DNA from: JBBDXA01 sp040902585
GTDB taxonomy: Bacteria > Planctomycetota > Phycisphaerae > Phycisphaerales > Phycisphaeraceae
Reading direction: 5' to 3'
NCBI GenBank assembly: GCA_040902585.1
Contig: JBBDXA010000063.1
Coordinates: 1-41,812 of the forward strand
DNA: 41,812 bases
The notes below the pieces were generated by a model. That model saw only the letters and a program-made list of their open reading frames with translations. It ran no database searches and had not been told where the DNA came from. Positions within the stretch are counted from its first letter, which is position 1; each line of letters opens with the position of its first letter. Made by a program: the position numbers and the translations under genes. Below are positions 30,408 to 38,178 of the stretch, in pieces.

Positions 30408-31639
30408 CCAGCCGCGCCGGTATTCGCCACGCGTACGACTACAAACGCCCCCTCCGCAGGGACAAGCAGCTCCGTCCCCTCCAGATGTTTGCCCCACTTG
30501 ATAGTGGCCAGCGCGATCGCCACGTTGCCGCCCAAGGGTGAGAGGGTCGAACTGGTGATCGCACCGATGACCGCGCCGGGTTTCTCCTTGGCCGCGCCAT
30601 CGCCCTTTTCGAAGACCTGCGAGCCGGCGATGGGCAGGCGATCATCCGAGCCGCGAAGGGCGACGACTTTTCGCTTGGGGTGACCCAGGTGCTGCATGCG
30701 GGCGACGACTTCCTGCCCGAGGTAGCAGCCCTTGGTGAAGCTGACGGTTTCGTCGAGCAGGCCGGTCTCCGCGGGCAGGCTGTCGGGTCCGAAGTCGATG
30801 TGAAAGAGCGGGCGGCCGGCCTCGACGCGGGCCGTGTTGAACGCCAGCCAGCCGATGCCGCGACCGACGATCGATCGCTTGGGATCAACCTGAGGCGTCT
30901 GCTCTGCGCCCTTTCCATCGACATCACCTTGCACACCCGGCACCAGTCCGCCCACGGCATCGGCCATCGCCTGATACAGCGAAGCCGCGTGACCGACCGG
31001 CGCGATCACGTGCAGGCCGATCGATCCGGTCTCATCGAAGCGCGAGACGATGCAGGGCTCGCCGTTCAGCGTAACGGTTGCGTGATGCAGGTTCTCCAGC
31101 GCGGGCACTTCACTCTTCGCCAGATGCACAAGCAGCGCACCGGCCTTCGGGCCGTGAAGCGCGATCTGCAAGTAGTCATCGCTCGCATCGCGCAGCTTGA
31201 CGTCTTCCGTGAAGAGGTATTTATCCAGCTCCTTCAGCAGCCCCGCCACATCGACGCGATCGAGCAGAAGCCAGGTGCGCTCCGCCTGATGCAGGATGAT
31301 CATGTCCATCATGATCCGCCCCTGCTTGCTCAGCAGAAGCGCCCGGCGAGACTGTCCCGGCTGGAGCTGGCGCGTGTCGTTCGTCAGCATGCGATGCAGA
31401 AACTCGATGCGATCCTTCCCGCTCACTTCCACCAGCCCGCGCTGGGCGGCGACGAAGATACCCACGCCTTTTCGGATCGCCGCGTACTCCGCTTCGTACT
31501 CGCCGAAGGTCTCGACAAGCTCGGCTGGGGTGGCTGCGCTGATCGAGCCCGTAGCACCTGGCTCGGGCGCGGGGCCATAGGAAAGGAAGCTCGCGCCCGC
31601 GCGCTGCTGCATATTTCGAAGGGTTTCAGTCACGTTCAT
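30404..31639 (-). CDS. ygfZ: YgfZ/GcvT-domain folate-binding protein
   Basis: 411 residues, longer than the 326 of E. coli YgfZ. The signature KGCYLGQEVVARM near 305-317 has the invariant Cys and GQE. Upstream are GVGIFVAAQRGLVEVSGKDRIEFLHRMLTND, the GcvT-like folate-binding fold start, and KQGRIMMDMIILH. YgfZ uses tetrahydrofolate to support iron-sulfur cluster assembly or repair. The TPR-YggX gene 3 kb away also relates to iron-sulfur maintenance, but the two are not in an operon. Cytosolic. An insert with EQTPQVDPKRS is unlike E. coli. Confidence 0.9.
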   Translation of the reverse strand: MNVTETLRNMQQRAGASFLSYGPAPEPGATGSISAATPAELVETFGEYEAEYAAIRKGVGIFVAAQRGLVEVSGKDRIEFLHRMLTNDTRQLQPGQSRRALLLSKQGRIMMDMIILHQAERTWLLLDRVDVAGLLKELDKYLFTEDVKLRDASDDYLQIALHGPKAGALLVHLAKSEVPALENLHHATVTLNGEPCIVSRFDETGSIGLHVIAPVGHAASLYQAMADAVGGLVPGVQGDVDGKGAEQTPQVDPKRSIVGRGIGWLAFNTARVEAGRPLFHIDFGPDSLPAETGLLDETVSFTKGCYLGQEVVARMQHLGHPKRKVVALRGSDDRLPIAGSQVFEKGDGAAKEKPGAVIGAITSSTLSPLGGNVAIALATIKWGKHLEGTELLVPAEGAFVVVRVANTGAAG

Positions 31640-31762
31640 GGGGCCTTTTGCCGGTAAAAGCTGGGGAATGGAACGATTCGCCGCGGCTCAGGCGATTGCC
31701 ACGGGCCGGGCGGACCATCATAGTGCCGATAATCACGCCCATCGTGCTCTTGGGACGAACGG

Positions 31763-31791
31763 TTGCCGCAAGGGCAGAATGGTCTTACTAT
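31763..31791 (+). promoter_or_regulatory. Sigma-70-like promoter of the DUF481 gene
   Basis: TTGCCG (31763-31768), 17-nt spacer, TACTAT (31786-31791). A leader of about 42 nt has AGGAG at 31825-31829, 10 nt before the ATG. Confidence 0.5.
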
Positions 31792-31839
31792 CTCCCCTCT
31801 CTATTTCCCCAAAGACCACAATCCTAGGAGTGTCTCACG

Positions 31840-32892
31840 ATGTTTCGAACATGTCTCTGTATGGCATTACTCATGATCGCAGCCCCCGCGCCGGCGGATG
31901 AGGTGTACCTGCTCGACGGCAGCAAGCTCGTCGGCACGGTCACGCAGATCGCCGGCGGCAAGCTCACGATCAAAACCGAGTTCGCCGCCGACCCGATCAC
32001 CCTCGACATGGCCAAGGTTAAAGGCATCACCTCGGCTGCCCCGATCAACGTGCAGGTCGAGTCCGGCGAACGCGCCATCGGCAAGCTGCAATACGACGCA
32101 GCCAACAATCAGCAACAGGTCACCGGCGACCTTGTCGGCGTCAAGGCGATCGAAGTCGGCAAAGTCACCAGCGTCTGGCCGCAGGGCGCGGAAGACCCCG
32201 CGCTCCTCGCCGCCCGCGCCGAGACCGAAGCCCAGAAGCCCAAGTGGTCCGTCCGCGTCGAGGCCGGCCTCAACGGGCAGACCGGCAACTCCGAAAAATT
32301 CGCCCTCAACGGCGGCTTCACCGTGAAACGCACCTCGCCCACCGACCGCTTCAGCGTCTACGGCACCGCGCGATACAGCATCGATAACGGCGTACGCACT
32401 TCCAACGAGTTCATCGGCGGAACGCTCTTCGAAACGGACCTCACTCCCAATCTCTTCTGGTTCGTCCGCGGTGAACTCGAAACCGACGAATTCGAAAGCC
32501 TCGACCTGCGCGCCACCGCCCTCACCGGTATCGGTCTGTTCGTCATCCGCGAGAAGGAAACCGAGTTCAAGCTCCGCGCCGGTGTCGGTATCAAGCACGA
32601 GTCTTTTGACAACGGAACCAACCAGACGCAAGGCCTCCTCGAACTGGGCGAAGAGTTCCGCAAGGAAATCACGCCCTGGCTCCTGTTCACCCATTCGATC
32701 ACCTACTACCCGACCCTCGATGACGCGGGCGACTTCCGCATCGTCATGGTCAACGCTGCCGAGATTCCGCTGACCAACGACAAGGCGTGGAAGCTGCGCC
32801 TGGGCATCAAGAACGAGTTCGACAATCAGCCGCAGCCCGGCGTGAGCCGACTGGATACGTACTACTTCGCCAACATCGTCGTTGACTATTGA
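31840..32892 (+). CDS. DUF481 outer-membrane beta-barrel-like protein
   Basis: 350 residues with a signal peptide ending APAPA. Residues about 20-90 are a beta-rich LLDGSKLVGTVTQIAGGKLTIKT domain of the type found at the start of such planctomycete proteins. From about 145 the sequence shows alternating strands: SVRVEAGLNGQTGNSEKFALNGGFTVKR, FSVYGTARYSIDNG, KLRLGIKNEFDNQPQPGV, typical of DUF481 (YdiY-like) salt-induced outer-membrane proteins. The C-terminal FANIVVDY ends in an aromatic, as barrel proteins do. It has its own promoter, Shine-Dalgarno site and terminator. Confidence 0.87.
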   Translation: MFRTCLCMALLMIAAPAPADEVYLLDGSKLVGTVTQIAGGKLTIKTEFAADPITLDMAKVKGITSAAPINVQVESGERAIGKLQYDAANNQQQVTGDLVGVKAIEVGKVTSVWPQGAEDPALLAARAETEAQKPKWSVRVEAGLNGQTGNSEKFALNGGFTVKRTSPTDRFSVYGTARYSIDNGVRTSNEFIGGTLFETDLTPNLFWFVRGELETDEFESLDLRATALTGIGLFVIREKETEFKLRAGVGIKHESFDNGTNQTQGLLELGEEFRKEITPWLLFTHSITYYPTLDDAGDFRIVMVNAAEIPLTNDKAWKLRLGIKNEFDNQPQPGVSRLDTYYFANIVVDY

Positions 32893-32931
32893 ACCAGCCG
32901 CGAGACGGATCAGGATTACACGATCACCCGC

Positions 32932-32962
32932 GCGGCCGCCTTTCCAGGCGGCCGCTTTTTTT
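32932..32962 (+). terminator. Rho-independent terminator after the DUF481 gene
   Basis: GCGGCCGCC, TTTCCA loop, GGCGGCCGC then seven T. A strong GC stem 40 nt after the stop. Confidence 0.92.
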
Positions 32963-33165
32963 ACCTTGACCATCGCTTGCCGCCGACACGGCCATGCGAC
33001 ACCATCCAAGTCGTCGCCGCGTTTCCTACTCACAGGTACACCATGCCGTTCTGCGCCAATGGCCTTCCTGCTGCCTTGGCGGATCCTCATGCAATCACCG
33101 ACTGATATCGGACCCGGATCATGCCGATAAGGCCAAGGGGTAGATCCCCACCCAGGAGCTTCATC

Positions 33166-33681
33166 ATGGTCTCAGGCCTCATCTTCGTCGGCCACGCTCA
33201 ACAGGCCGCCCGGCAAGCCGAATTCGAACGCGCGGAACATGAGAAGGAAGTGCGCCAGCGCGACCTGCGCCATATGTACGGCAAGAAGGGCCACCTCACG
33301 GAAGATGAAAAGGCGATGCTCTCCCAGATCGATCATCAGCTTCACCAGCACAACCTGGTCGAATCCTCGCGCCTTTGTCCCGAGTGTCACCGGCCATTCG
33401 TGATCGTGCGCGTGCTGAGTATTGATGTCGACTTCTGCCGGCACTGCAAGGGCTGCTGGTTCGATCCCGGTGAACTCGGCCAACTCACCGGCCAGGCCAG
33501 CGATGTGCCCGGCGCCACGGCCGGCCACCGCACCTCGCAATATAAATGCCCGATCTGCGGCGAAACCATGTGGGAATCCAACTTCCGCAAGCCCTACAAC
33601 CTGATGGTCGATCGCTGCCCGAAGGGACACGGTGTGTACCTGGAACAGGGCGAGCTGGAACGAGCGCTGCGCGTGACGTGA
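33166..33681 (+). CDS. Double zf-TFIIB zinc-ribbon protein
   Basis: 171 residues from the ATG at 33166, with AGGAG about 8 nt upstream; earlier codons are excluded. After an alpha-helical N-terminus (AARQAEFERAEHEKEVRQRDL) two zf-TFIIB-type ribbons follow: CPECHRPF with CRHCKGCWFDPGEL (about 71-104), and CPICGETMWE with DRCPKGHGVYLEQGEL (about 128-165). Each pairs with a WFDPGEL-like element, the hallmark of the family. Predicted zinc-binding, cytosolic; the partner is unknown. Confidence 0.88.
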   Translation: MVSGLIFVGHAQQAARQAEFERAEHEKEVRQRDLRHMYGKKGHLTEDEKAMLSQIDHQLHQHNLVESSRLCPECHRPFVIVRVLSIDVDFCRHCKGCWFDPGELGQLTGQASDVPGATAGHRTSQYKCPICGETMWESNFRKPYNLMVDRCPKGHGVYLEQGELERALRVT

Positions 33682-33693
33682 GGCCGACCGTGC

Positions 33694-34440
33694 TTAGGCG
33701 GATGTCGCCGTGACGCAATCGCAAGTCGGCGTCGGACGACTGTGCCACTCGTGTTCGATCTGGCGCATGAGCAACGCGTTATCAAACACGGCTGAGCCCG
33801 GCGGAAACTTCCCTTCATCCGAAAAGAAGCTCGACTCAATGCGCTGCACGTGCAGCGGCGTGACCTTCCAGTTGAAGCTCTTCAGCTCCATGCCGTCGAA
33901 GCGCGCCGCTTCACGCGTGGCGGAGTAGCCCAGCGAGCCGCGCTCGAAAAACGACGACACTTCCTCGACGCTCGAAAACACCGAGCCTTCCGGCAACGCC
34001 TCCGCCACCGTCGCGTCCACCGTGATGCGCACCTGCCCGTCATCGCTGCGCAGGGCAATATGGAAATCCTTCTCCGTTTCTTTCACGTCAAACGCGGCAT
34101 GATGCTGCACGCCCGGAAACAGGCGTCCGCCGAAGCACGCATTGAATCGACTGCTGGTATCGCGTCGCGGCACATAGACGCCCTCCTTCCGCGTGCCGCC
34201 TTCATCCCACTCGACGGCGATACGATGAGCCGCGTTCTCCGATCGCATGCCCATCCAGGCCGGGAAACCGCGCGGCCGCACCTTGGTCAGACGAATCAGA
34301 CAGACCCCCGCAACACCGAACCCCTGCACGAGCTTCGGCCGAAACGGCGCAGGCAGCAGGCACACAAGGGCAGCCGGAGCCACGCGGAAGTTCGCGAGGA
34401 TGCGCCGATCGATCAGACCTCGAATCACGGGTAACCGCAT
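33694..34440 (-). CDS. DUF2071-like protein
   Basis: 248 residues from the ATG at 34440. The N-terminus RLPVIRGLIDRRILANFRVAPAALVCLLPAPFRPKLVQGFGVAGVCLIRLTKVRP matches the start of DUF2071 (YqjF-type) proteins, which have an acetoacetate-decarboxylase-like fold. Later parts have FEEV-like EVSSFFERGSLGYSATRE. Function is unknown. TAGAAT lies 8 nt before the ATG. It diverges from the sulfatase gene. Confidence 0.75.
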   Translation of the reverse strand: MRLPVIRGLIDRRILANFRVAPAALVCLLPAPFRPKLVQGFGVAGVCLIRLTKVRPRGFPAWMGMRSENAAHRIAVEWDEGGTRKEGVYVPRRDTSSRFNACFGGRLFPGVQHHAAFDVKETEKDFHIALRSDDGQVRITVDATVAEALPEGSVFSSVEEVSSFFERGSLGYSATREAARFDGMELKSFNWKVTPLHVQRIESSFFSDEGKFPPGSAVFDNALLMRQIEHEWHSRPTPTCDCVTATSA

Positions 34441-34448
34441 GTTGCTCG

Positions 34449-34454
34449 ATTCTA
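34449..34454 (-). promoter_or_regulatory. Candidate -10 box (TAGAAT), 8 nt before the DUF2071 start
   Basis: The complement of ATTCTA. A leaderless or nearly leaderless mRNA is predicted. Confidence 0.45.
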
Positions 34455-34497
34455 TCCGCGTGAGACAGTCATGGAGCGAGGACCGCCCCACAGTCTT

Positions 34498-34503
34498 TAC
34501 AAT
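34498..34503 (+). promoter_or_regulatory. Candidate -10 box (TACAAT) of the sulfatase gene
   Basis: TACAAT lies 2 nt before an ATG at 34506, so transcription would begin inside or after that codon. This favours the ATG at 34527, which has GGAGA 9 nt upstream. Confidence 0.45.
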
Positions 34504-34526
34504 GCATGAAACCGGAGAATCACCCT

Positions 34527-35894
34527 ATGTTCACCATCAGGTTTCTCATTGCTTTGCTCACCGTCGCGTGCTCTGTGCCTTCCCCTGCTCACGCCGCCGA
34601 TCGCCCCAACGTCATCTTCGTTCTCGCTGACGACCTCGGCTGGTCCGAACTCGGCTGCTACGGCAACACCTTCAACGAGACGCCGAATATCGACAAGCTG
34701 GCGAAACAGGGCCTGCGCTTCACCGACGCCTACGCCGCCGCCCCGGTGTGCAGCCCCACGCGCGGAGCCTTCATGACCGGGCAGTGGCCTGCGCGCGTCG
34801 GCATCACCGATTACCTGCGGCCCAACGCGGACGACCATTTGAGCACCGAACACCTCACCCTCGCCGAGCGCTTCAAGGAACAGGGCTACGCGACGGGCAT
34901 CATCGGCAAGTGGCACCTGACCGGTTACGCCAGCGCCGGGGCCAAGGAGGTGCCGCCTTCGCGGCATGGGTTCGATGAGACGATCATCAGCGAATCGCGC
35001 GGCATCGCCGGCGGAAGCTACTTTCATCCCTATCATTTCAACCCCGACATCAAGGCCCGCCTCAAGGATGAACACCTCGTCGATCGCGTGAACGTGGAAG
35101 CGGTCGAATTCATCCAGCGAAACAAGGCCAAGCCATTCTTTCTGTTCGTCAGTCATTACGCGGTACACACGCGCCTCGCAGGCCGGCCGGACCTCGTCGA
35201 GAAGTATGCCGCGAAGAAGGGCGCGGGCAAAGCATTCAATGCAAAGCAGAACAATGTGCATCTCGCGGCTCAACTCGAGTTGATCGACACCGGCGTCGGC
35301 ATGTTGCTTCAGAAGCTCGATGACCTGAAACTCGCGGACAACACACTCTTCATTTTCACCAGCGACAACGGCGGCGAGGACAAGGTCACCAGCAACGCGC
35401 CGCTACGGGCAGGCAAGAGCACGCTGTACGAAGGCGGCATCCGCGAACCATTGATCGTGCGCTGGCCGGGGACCACGTCAGCCGGCAGCGTCTGCGCCGA
35501 GCCGGTGAGCACCGTGGACTTTTATCCGACGTTCGTCCATGCCAGCGGCGGTAAGCCGGACGGGAAGCAGCAGCTCGACGGCGTTTCACTGGTGCCCCTG
35601 CTGCGCGATCCCAAGGCGACTCTCAAACGCGAGGCGCTGTACTGGCATTACCCGCTGGACAACCCGCACTTTCTGGGTGGCCGCAGCAGCGGAGCGGTGC
35701 GCGCCGGTGACTGGAAACTCATCGAGGATTTCACCACCGACAAGGTCGAACTCTTCAACCTGCGCGAAGACCTCGGCGAGAAGAGAGATGTGAGCGAAAC
35801 GAATGCAAAGAAGGCTGCGGAGTTGAAAGAGATGCTGGTGCGCTGGCGCGAAGCCGTGGGCGCGAAGATCACCAAACACGCCGGCGGCAAGTAA
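34527..35894 (+). CDS. Secreted sulfatase (arylsulfatase-A type)
   Basis: 455 residues from the ATG at 34527, signal peptide ending SPAHA. The sulfatase active site CSPTRG (Cys75-Arg79) is present, with the Cys to be converted to formylglycine by a maturation enzyme. The preceding FVLADDLGWSELGCYG gives metal-binding Asp35 and Asp36, and IIGKWHLTG and FTSDNGGED hold further active-site residues. It removes sulfate esters, probably from polysaccharide, in the periplasm or outside. No maturation enzyme or polysaccharide locus is adjacent. The C-terminal EMLVRWREAVGAKI is normal for the family. Confidence 0.95.
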   Translation: MFTIRFLIALLTVACSVPSPAHAADRPNVIFVLADDLGWSELGCYGNTFNETPNIDKLAKQGLRFTDAYAAAPVCSPTRGAFMTGQWPARVGITDYLRPNADDHLSTEHLTLAERFKEQGYATGIIGKWHLTGYASAGAKEVPPSRHGFDETIISESRGIAGGSYFHPYHFNPDIKARLKDEHLVDRVNVEAVEFIQRNKAKPFFLFVSHYAVHTRLAGRPDLVEKYAAKKGAGKAFNAKQNNVHLAAQLELIDTGVGMLLQKLDDLKLADNTLFIFTSDNGGEDKVTSNAPLRAGKSTLYEGGIREPLIVRWPGTTSAGSVCAEPVSTVDFYPTFVHASGGKPDGKQQLDGVSLVPLLRDPKATLKREALYWHYPLDNPHFLGGRSSGAVRAGDWKLIEDFTTDKVELFNLREDLGEKRDVSETNAKKAAELKEMLVRWREAVGAKITKHAGGK

Positions 35895-35898
35895 CCGA

Positions 35899-36141
35899 TC
35901 AGGCGAGGTCCGAACTCCCCTCCCTCTCAGGGAGGGGCCGGGGGAGGGTCGCGTCAACCGCAACAATTCGACCCGAAAGGTCTTCAACAACCGCCACGCC
36001 CTGCCGCGATTCGCCCCCCGACTCATTCATCCCCCTGCTCACCGGCACAATCGCAAACATCCCCGCCGCCATCGCCACCGCAATGTACCGCGGCTTGCTC
36101 GGCGGCTGCGGACGACTGATTTTTCGTTCTCTGCGAAACAT
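35899..36141 (-). CDS. Small membrane protein whose C-terminus is repeat-encoded
   Basis: 80 residues. GGAG lies 6 nt before the ATG. A basic start (MFRRERKISRP) precedes one hydrophobic segment (YIAVAMAAGMFAIVPV), then a polar region. The last 20 or so residues, with TLPRPLPEREG, are read from the R3 arm at 35915-35951, so the gene may have been lengthened by the repeat. No family is recognised. It converges with the sulfatase gene at a 4-nt distance. Confidence 0.55.
   Translation of the reverse strand: MFRRERKISRPQPPSKPRYIAVAMAAGMFAIVPVSRGMNESGGESRQGVAVVEDLSGRIVAVDATLPRPLPEREGSSDLA
35915..35951. repeat. R3 repeat arm inside the 3' end of the small membrane protein gene
   Basis: CTCCCCTCCCTCTCAGGGAG and GGGGAGGGTCG, the same family as 8885-8920 and 23219-23255. 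It is translated in the minus-strand frame as LPRPLPEREG. Confidence 0.8.
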
Positions 36142-36182
36142 GGCTTGCTCCAGATACCTGTCTTGCTTCTACGATTGTCGCT

Positions 36183-36259
36183 GTGTCACGAGTCCGTCAC
36201 GTCAGCACAGACGCCTGACTCGGTTGTAGGGTTCCCCTAGACTGTCACGTGCGTGTCAC
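36183..36259 (+). promoter_or_regulatory. Two Pho-box-like direct-repeat sites (GTCAC, 11-nt period)
   Basis: Site 1: GTGTCAC (36183-36189), 4 nt, CCGTCAC (36194-36200). Site 2: CTGTCAC (36242-36248), 4 nt, GTGTCAC (36253-36259). The 7-4-7 layout and TGTCA core are those of PhoB/PhoP boxes. The sites are exactly 59 nt apart in the gap between two divergent genes. A possible promoter between them is CTGACT-17-TAGACT (36215-36243). The regulator is inference. Confidence 0.4.
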
Positions 36260-36292
36260 GCCTGTTTCGCGCGACCACTCAGGAGTCCCTTC

Positions 36293-37174
36293 ATGAAACA
36301 ACTACCGCTGACCTTCCTGCTCGGTTGCATGCTCGCCGGTCCGGTGCAGATGGTGCAGGCCGCGGATCGTGACGCCGATCGATCCGGATTCACCGATGAT
36401 GACTTCGCCGCGCACGTCGCGGCCCTCAAGAAACGGCTGCCTTCCGACGACTTCACCATCATCATCGAGAAACCCTTCGTCGTCATCGGCGATGAGAAGG
36501 CGGATGTCGTGAAGCTTCGCGCGATCCAGACCGTGCGCTGGGCCGCCAAGCGGCTCAAGGAACGCTACTTCGATAAGGACCCGCATCACATCCTCGACGT
36601 CTGGCTTTTCAAAGACAAAACCAGTTACGAAAAGCACGTCGATCAGCTCTGGAACACCAAGCCCACCACGCCGTATGGCTACTACTCCTCGCACCACCGC
36701 GCCCTGGTCATGAACATCTCCACGGGCGGCGGCACGCTCGTCCATGAAATTGTTCATCCTTTTATCGAAAGCAATTTCCCTCGCTGTCCCGCCTGGCTCA
36801 ACGAAGGCCTCGGCTCGCTCTACGAACAGTGTGCCGACCGGAACGACATCATCACCGGCCTGACCAACTGGCGCCTCGCCGGTCTGCAGAAGGCGATCAA
36901 GGCGGAAACCGTGCCGAGCTTCAAGGACCTGTGCGGCTCCAACTCGATCGCGTTCTATTCAAGAGATAGAGGCACCAACTACGCCCAGGCGCGGTACCTG
37001 TGCATGTATCTCCAGGAGAAAGGCCTGCTCCAGAAGTTCTACAAGGATTTCAAAGAGCAACACGCGAAAGACCCGGGCGGCTACGACACGCTCAAGGCCG
37101 TGCTGAAGGCGGATGACATGGAGGCGTTTCAGAAGGAGTGGGAAGCGTGGGTGATGAAGCTGAAGTTTCCGTGA
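36293..37174 (+). CDS. Secreted HExxH zinc metalloprotease-like protein
   Basis: 293 residues; signal peptide ends MVQAA. The active-site stretch is LVHEIVHPF (His151 and His155, Glu152) with a downstream WLNEGLG whose Glu171 is the expected third zinc ligand of gluzincin peptidases. Residues 80-145 are a beta-alpha part, LDVWLFKDKTSYEKHV and YYSSHHRALVMN, as in peptidase MA-like and DUF1570-type proteins. AGGAG 7 nt before the ATG fixes the start. Substrate unknown. Pho-box-like sites lie upstream. Confidence 0.8.
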   Translation: MKQLPLTFLLGCMLAGPVQMVQAADRDADRSGFTDDDFAAHVAALKKRLPSDDFTIIIEKPFVVIGDEKADVVKLRAIQTVRWAAKRLKERYFDKDPHHILDVWLFKDKTSYEKHVDQLWNTKPTTPYGYYSSHHRALVMNISTGGGTLVHEIVHPFIESNFPRCPAWLNEGLGSLYEQCADRNDIITGLTNWRLAGLQKAIKAETVPSFKDLCGSNSIAFYSRDRGTNYAQARYLCMYLQEKGLLQKFYKDFKEQHAKDPGGYDTLKAVLKADDMEAFQKEWEAWVMKLKFP

Positions 37175-37189
37175 TGCTCCTGTGACGAT

Positions 37190-37981
37190 TCACTTCACCC
37201 CAATGACATACGCCACCCAGTCTTCGCGTTCGTTCATTCTCGCCAGCGGGCGATACACACCATCGCTCGTTCCCTTTTTCGCGTCGTACTGATCGCACCA
37301 CACCTGGGCCTGCGCGAAGCCCGCTTCGCGCATCAGCTCCACAAGCTCAGGCAGCGTCCACAAGCGCCAGTCGTAGCGGAAGGCGCTCTTCATCGTGCTG
37401 CCATCATCGAACGCGAAGTGAATTCGGCAATCGACGCGGGCATCGATGGCATTGCAGGACACCTGCTCCCACACATACTCGCAGGGCAAACCTTCGACGC
37501 GGCGTCGCTGCGCGGCGACCTTCATCGCGCCGGGGCCGCCGTAGGCATCGATGACCAGCAGGCCGTTCTTGGCAAGGCACTTTCGCGCATGCTTGAAGTA
37601 ACGCAACAGGGCCGCGCGGTCGTGATAGATGAACGTGCTGAAGTTCAGGGCGCAGACGACATCCACCTTCGGCGATGCCAGGGCCATCACATCCGCTTCG
37701 ACGATGTGCAGGTCCTGCGCCGCTTCGCCGAGTTCCTTCGCCTGTTCGCGCTGGGCCCACCGCGCGGTAGGGCCATGCGACTCCACCGCCAGCGCCCTGC
37801 AATCCTCGTGCATCTGGACCCACGCCCCGGCCACGGCACAGGTGCCCGCGAAGTCCTCGCGCAGTCGCGTGGGCAGCTCCCCGCGGTAATGCAGATACGC
37901 CCGGGCAAGGAAGCTCACTTCCGCCTGCGGGTGCTGAACAGCAGCCTGGTAAAGGGACAACTTGTGCGGTCGCTTGGACAT
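37190..37981 (-). CDS. Class I SAM-dependent methyltransferase
   Basis: 263 residues from the ATG at 37981. LREDFAGTCAVAGAW is the Gly-rich SAM-binding loop (motif I), AVESHGPTARWA the acidic end of strand 2, HIVEADVMAL motif II and VVCALNFSTFIYH the catalytic region. A Rossmann methyltransferase with small-molecule or unknown substrate. The upstream gap carries R5 and CGCAAAGGCGCA-type repeats. It converges with the metalloprotease gene at 15 nt. Confidence 0.85.
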   Translation of the reverse strand: MSKRPHKLSLYQAAVQHPQAEVSFLARAYLHYRGELPTRLREDFAGTCAVAGAWVQMHEDCRALAVESHGPTARWAQREQAKELGEAAQDLHIVEADVMALASPKVDVVCALNFSTFIYHDRAALLRYFKHARKCLAKNGLLVIDAYGGPGAMKVAAQRRRVEGLPCEYVWEQVSCNAIDARVDCRIHFAFDDGSTMKSAFRYDWRLWTLPELVELMREAGFAQAQVWCDQYDAKKGTSDGVYRPLARMNEREDWVAYVIGVK

Positions 37982-38178
37982 ATCGCAATGCTCTCGCAAA
38001 GGCGCAACGCACGCAAAGAGGGTTTATAAGGAAATAAGGAAATGAGGAATGGGTTGAAGGCTTCACGCGCGCTACATACTTACCGGAATCCTGAACAACC
38101 TCACGCAAAGGCGCAGAGACCGCAAAGAAGGCGCATTTGAGAGACTTATCTCAGCGAGCTTTGCACCTTGGCGTGCGC
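37982..38178. repeat. Repeat-filled gap: CGCAAAGGCGCA units and half R5
   Basis: TCGCAAAGGCGCAACGCACG near 37992-38011 and ACGCAAAGGCGCAGAGACCG near 38102-38121 are near-identical. Between them lies the half R5 copy at 38023-38042 with AGGAAATGAGGAAT. No gene is seen. Confidence 0.65.

Noticed and set aside
31867..33090. A 407-codon open frame opposite the DUF481 gene
   Set aside because: It runs through the strong terminator at 32932-32962 and has the low-complexity look of antisense reading.
3558..36141. Possible homology of the two small membrane proteins (3558-3776 and 35899-36141)
   Set aside because: Both have an N-terminal helix and a short NE/GG/R pattern, but the match is too short and partly repeat-encoded to support relatedness.
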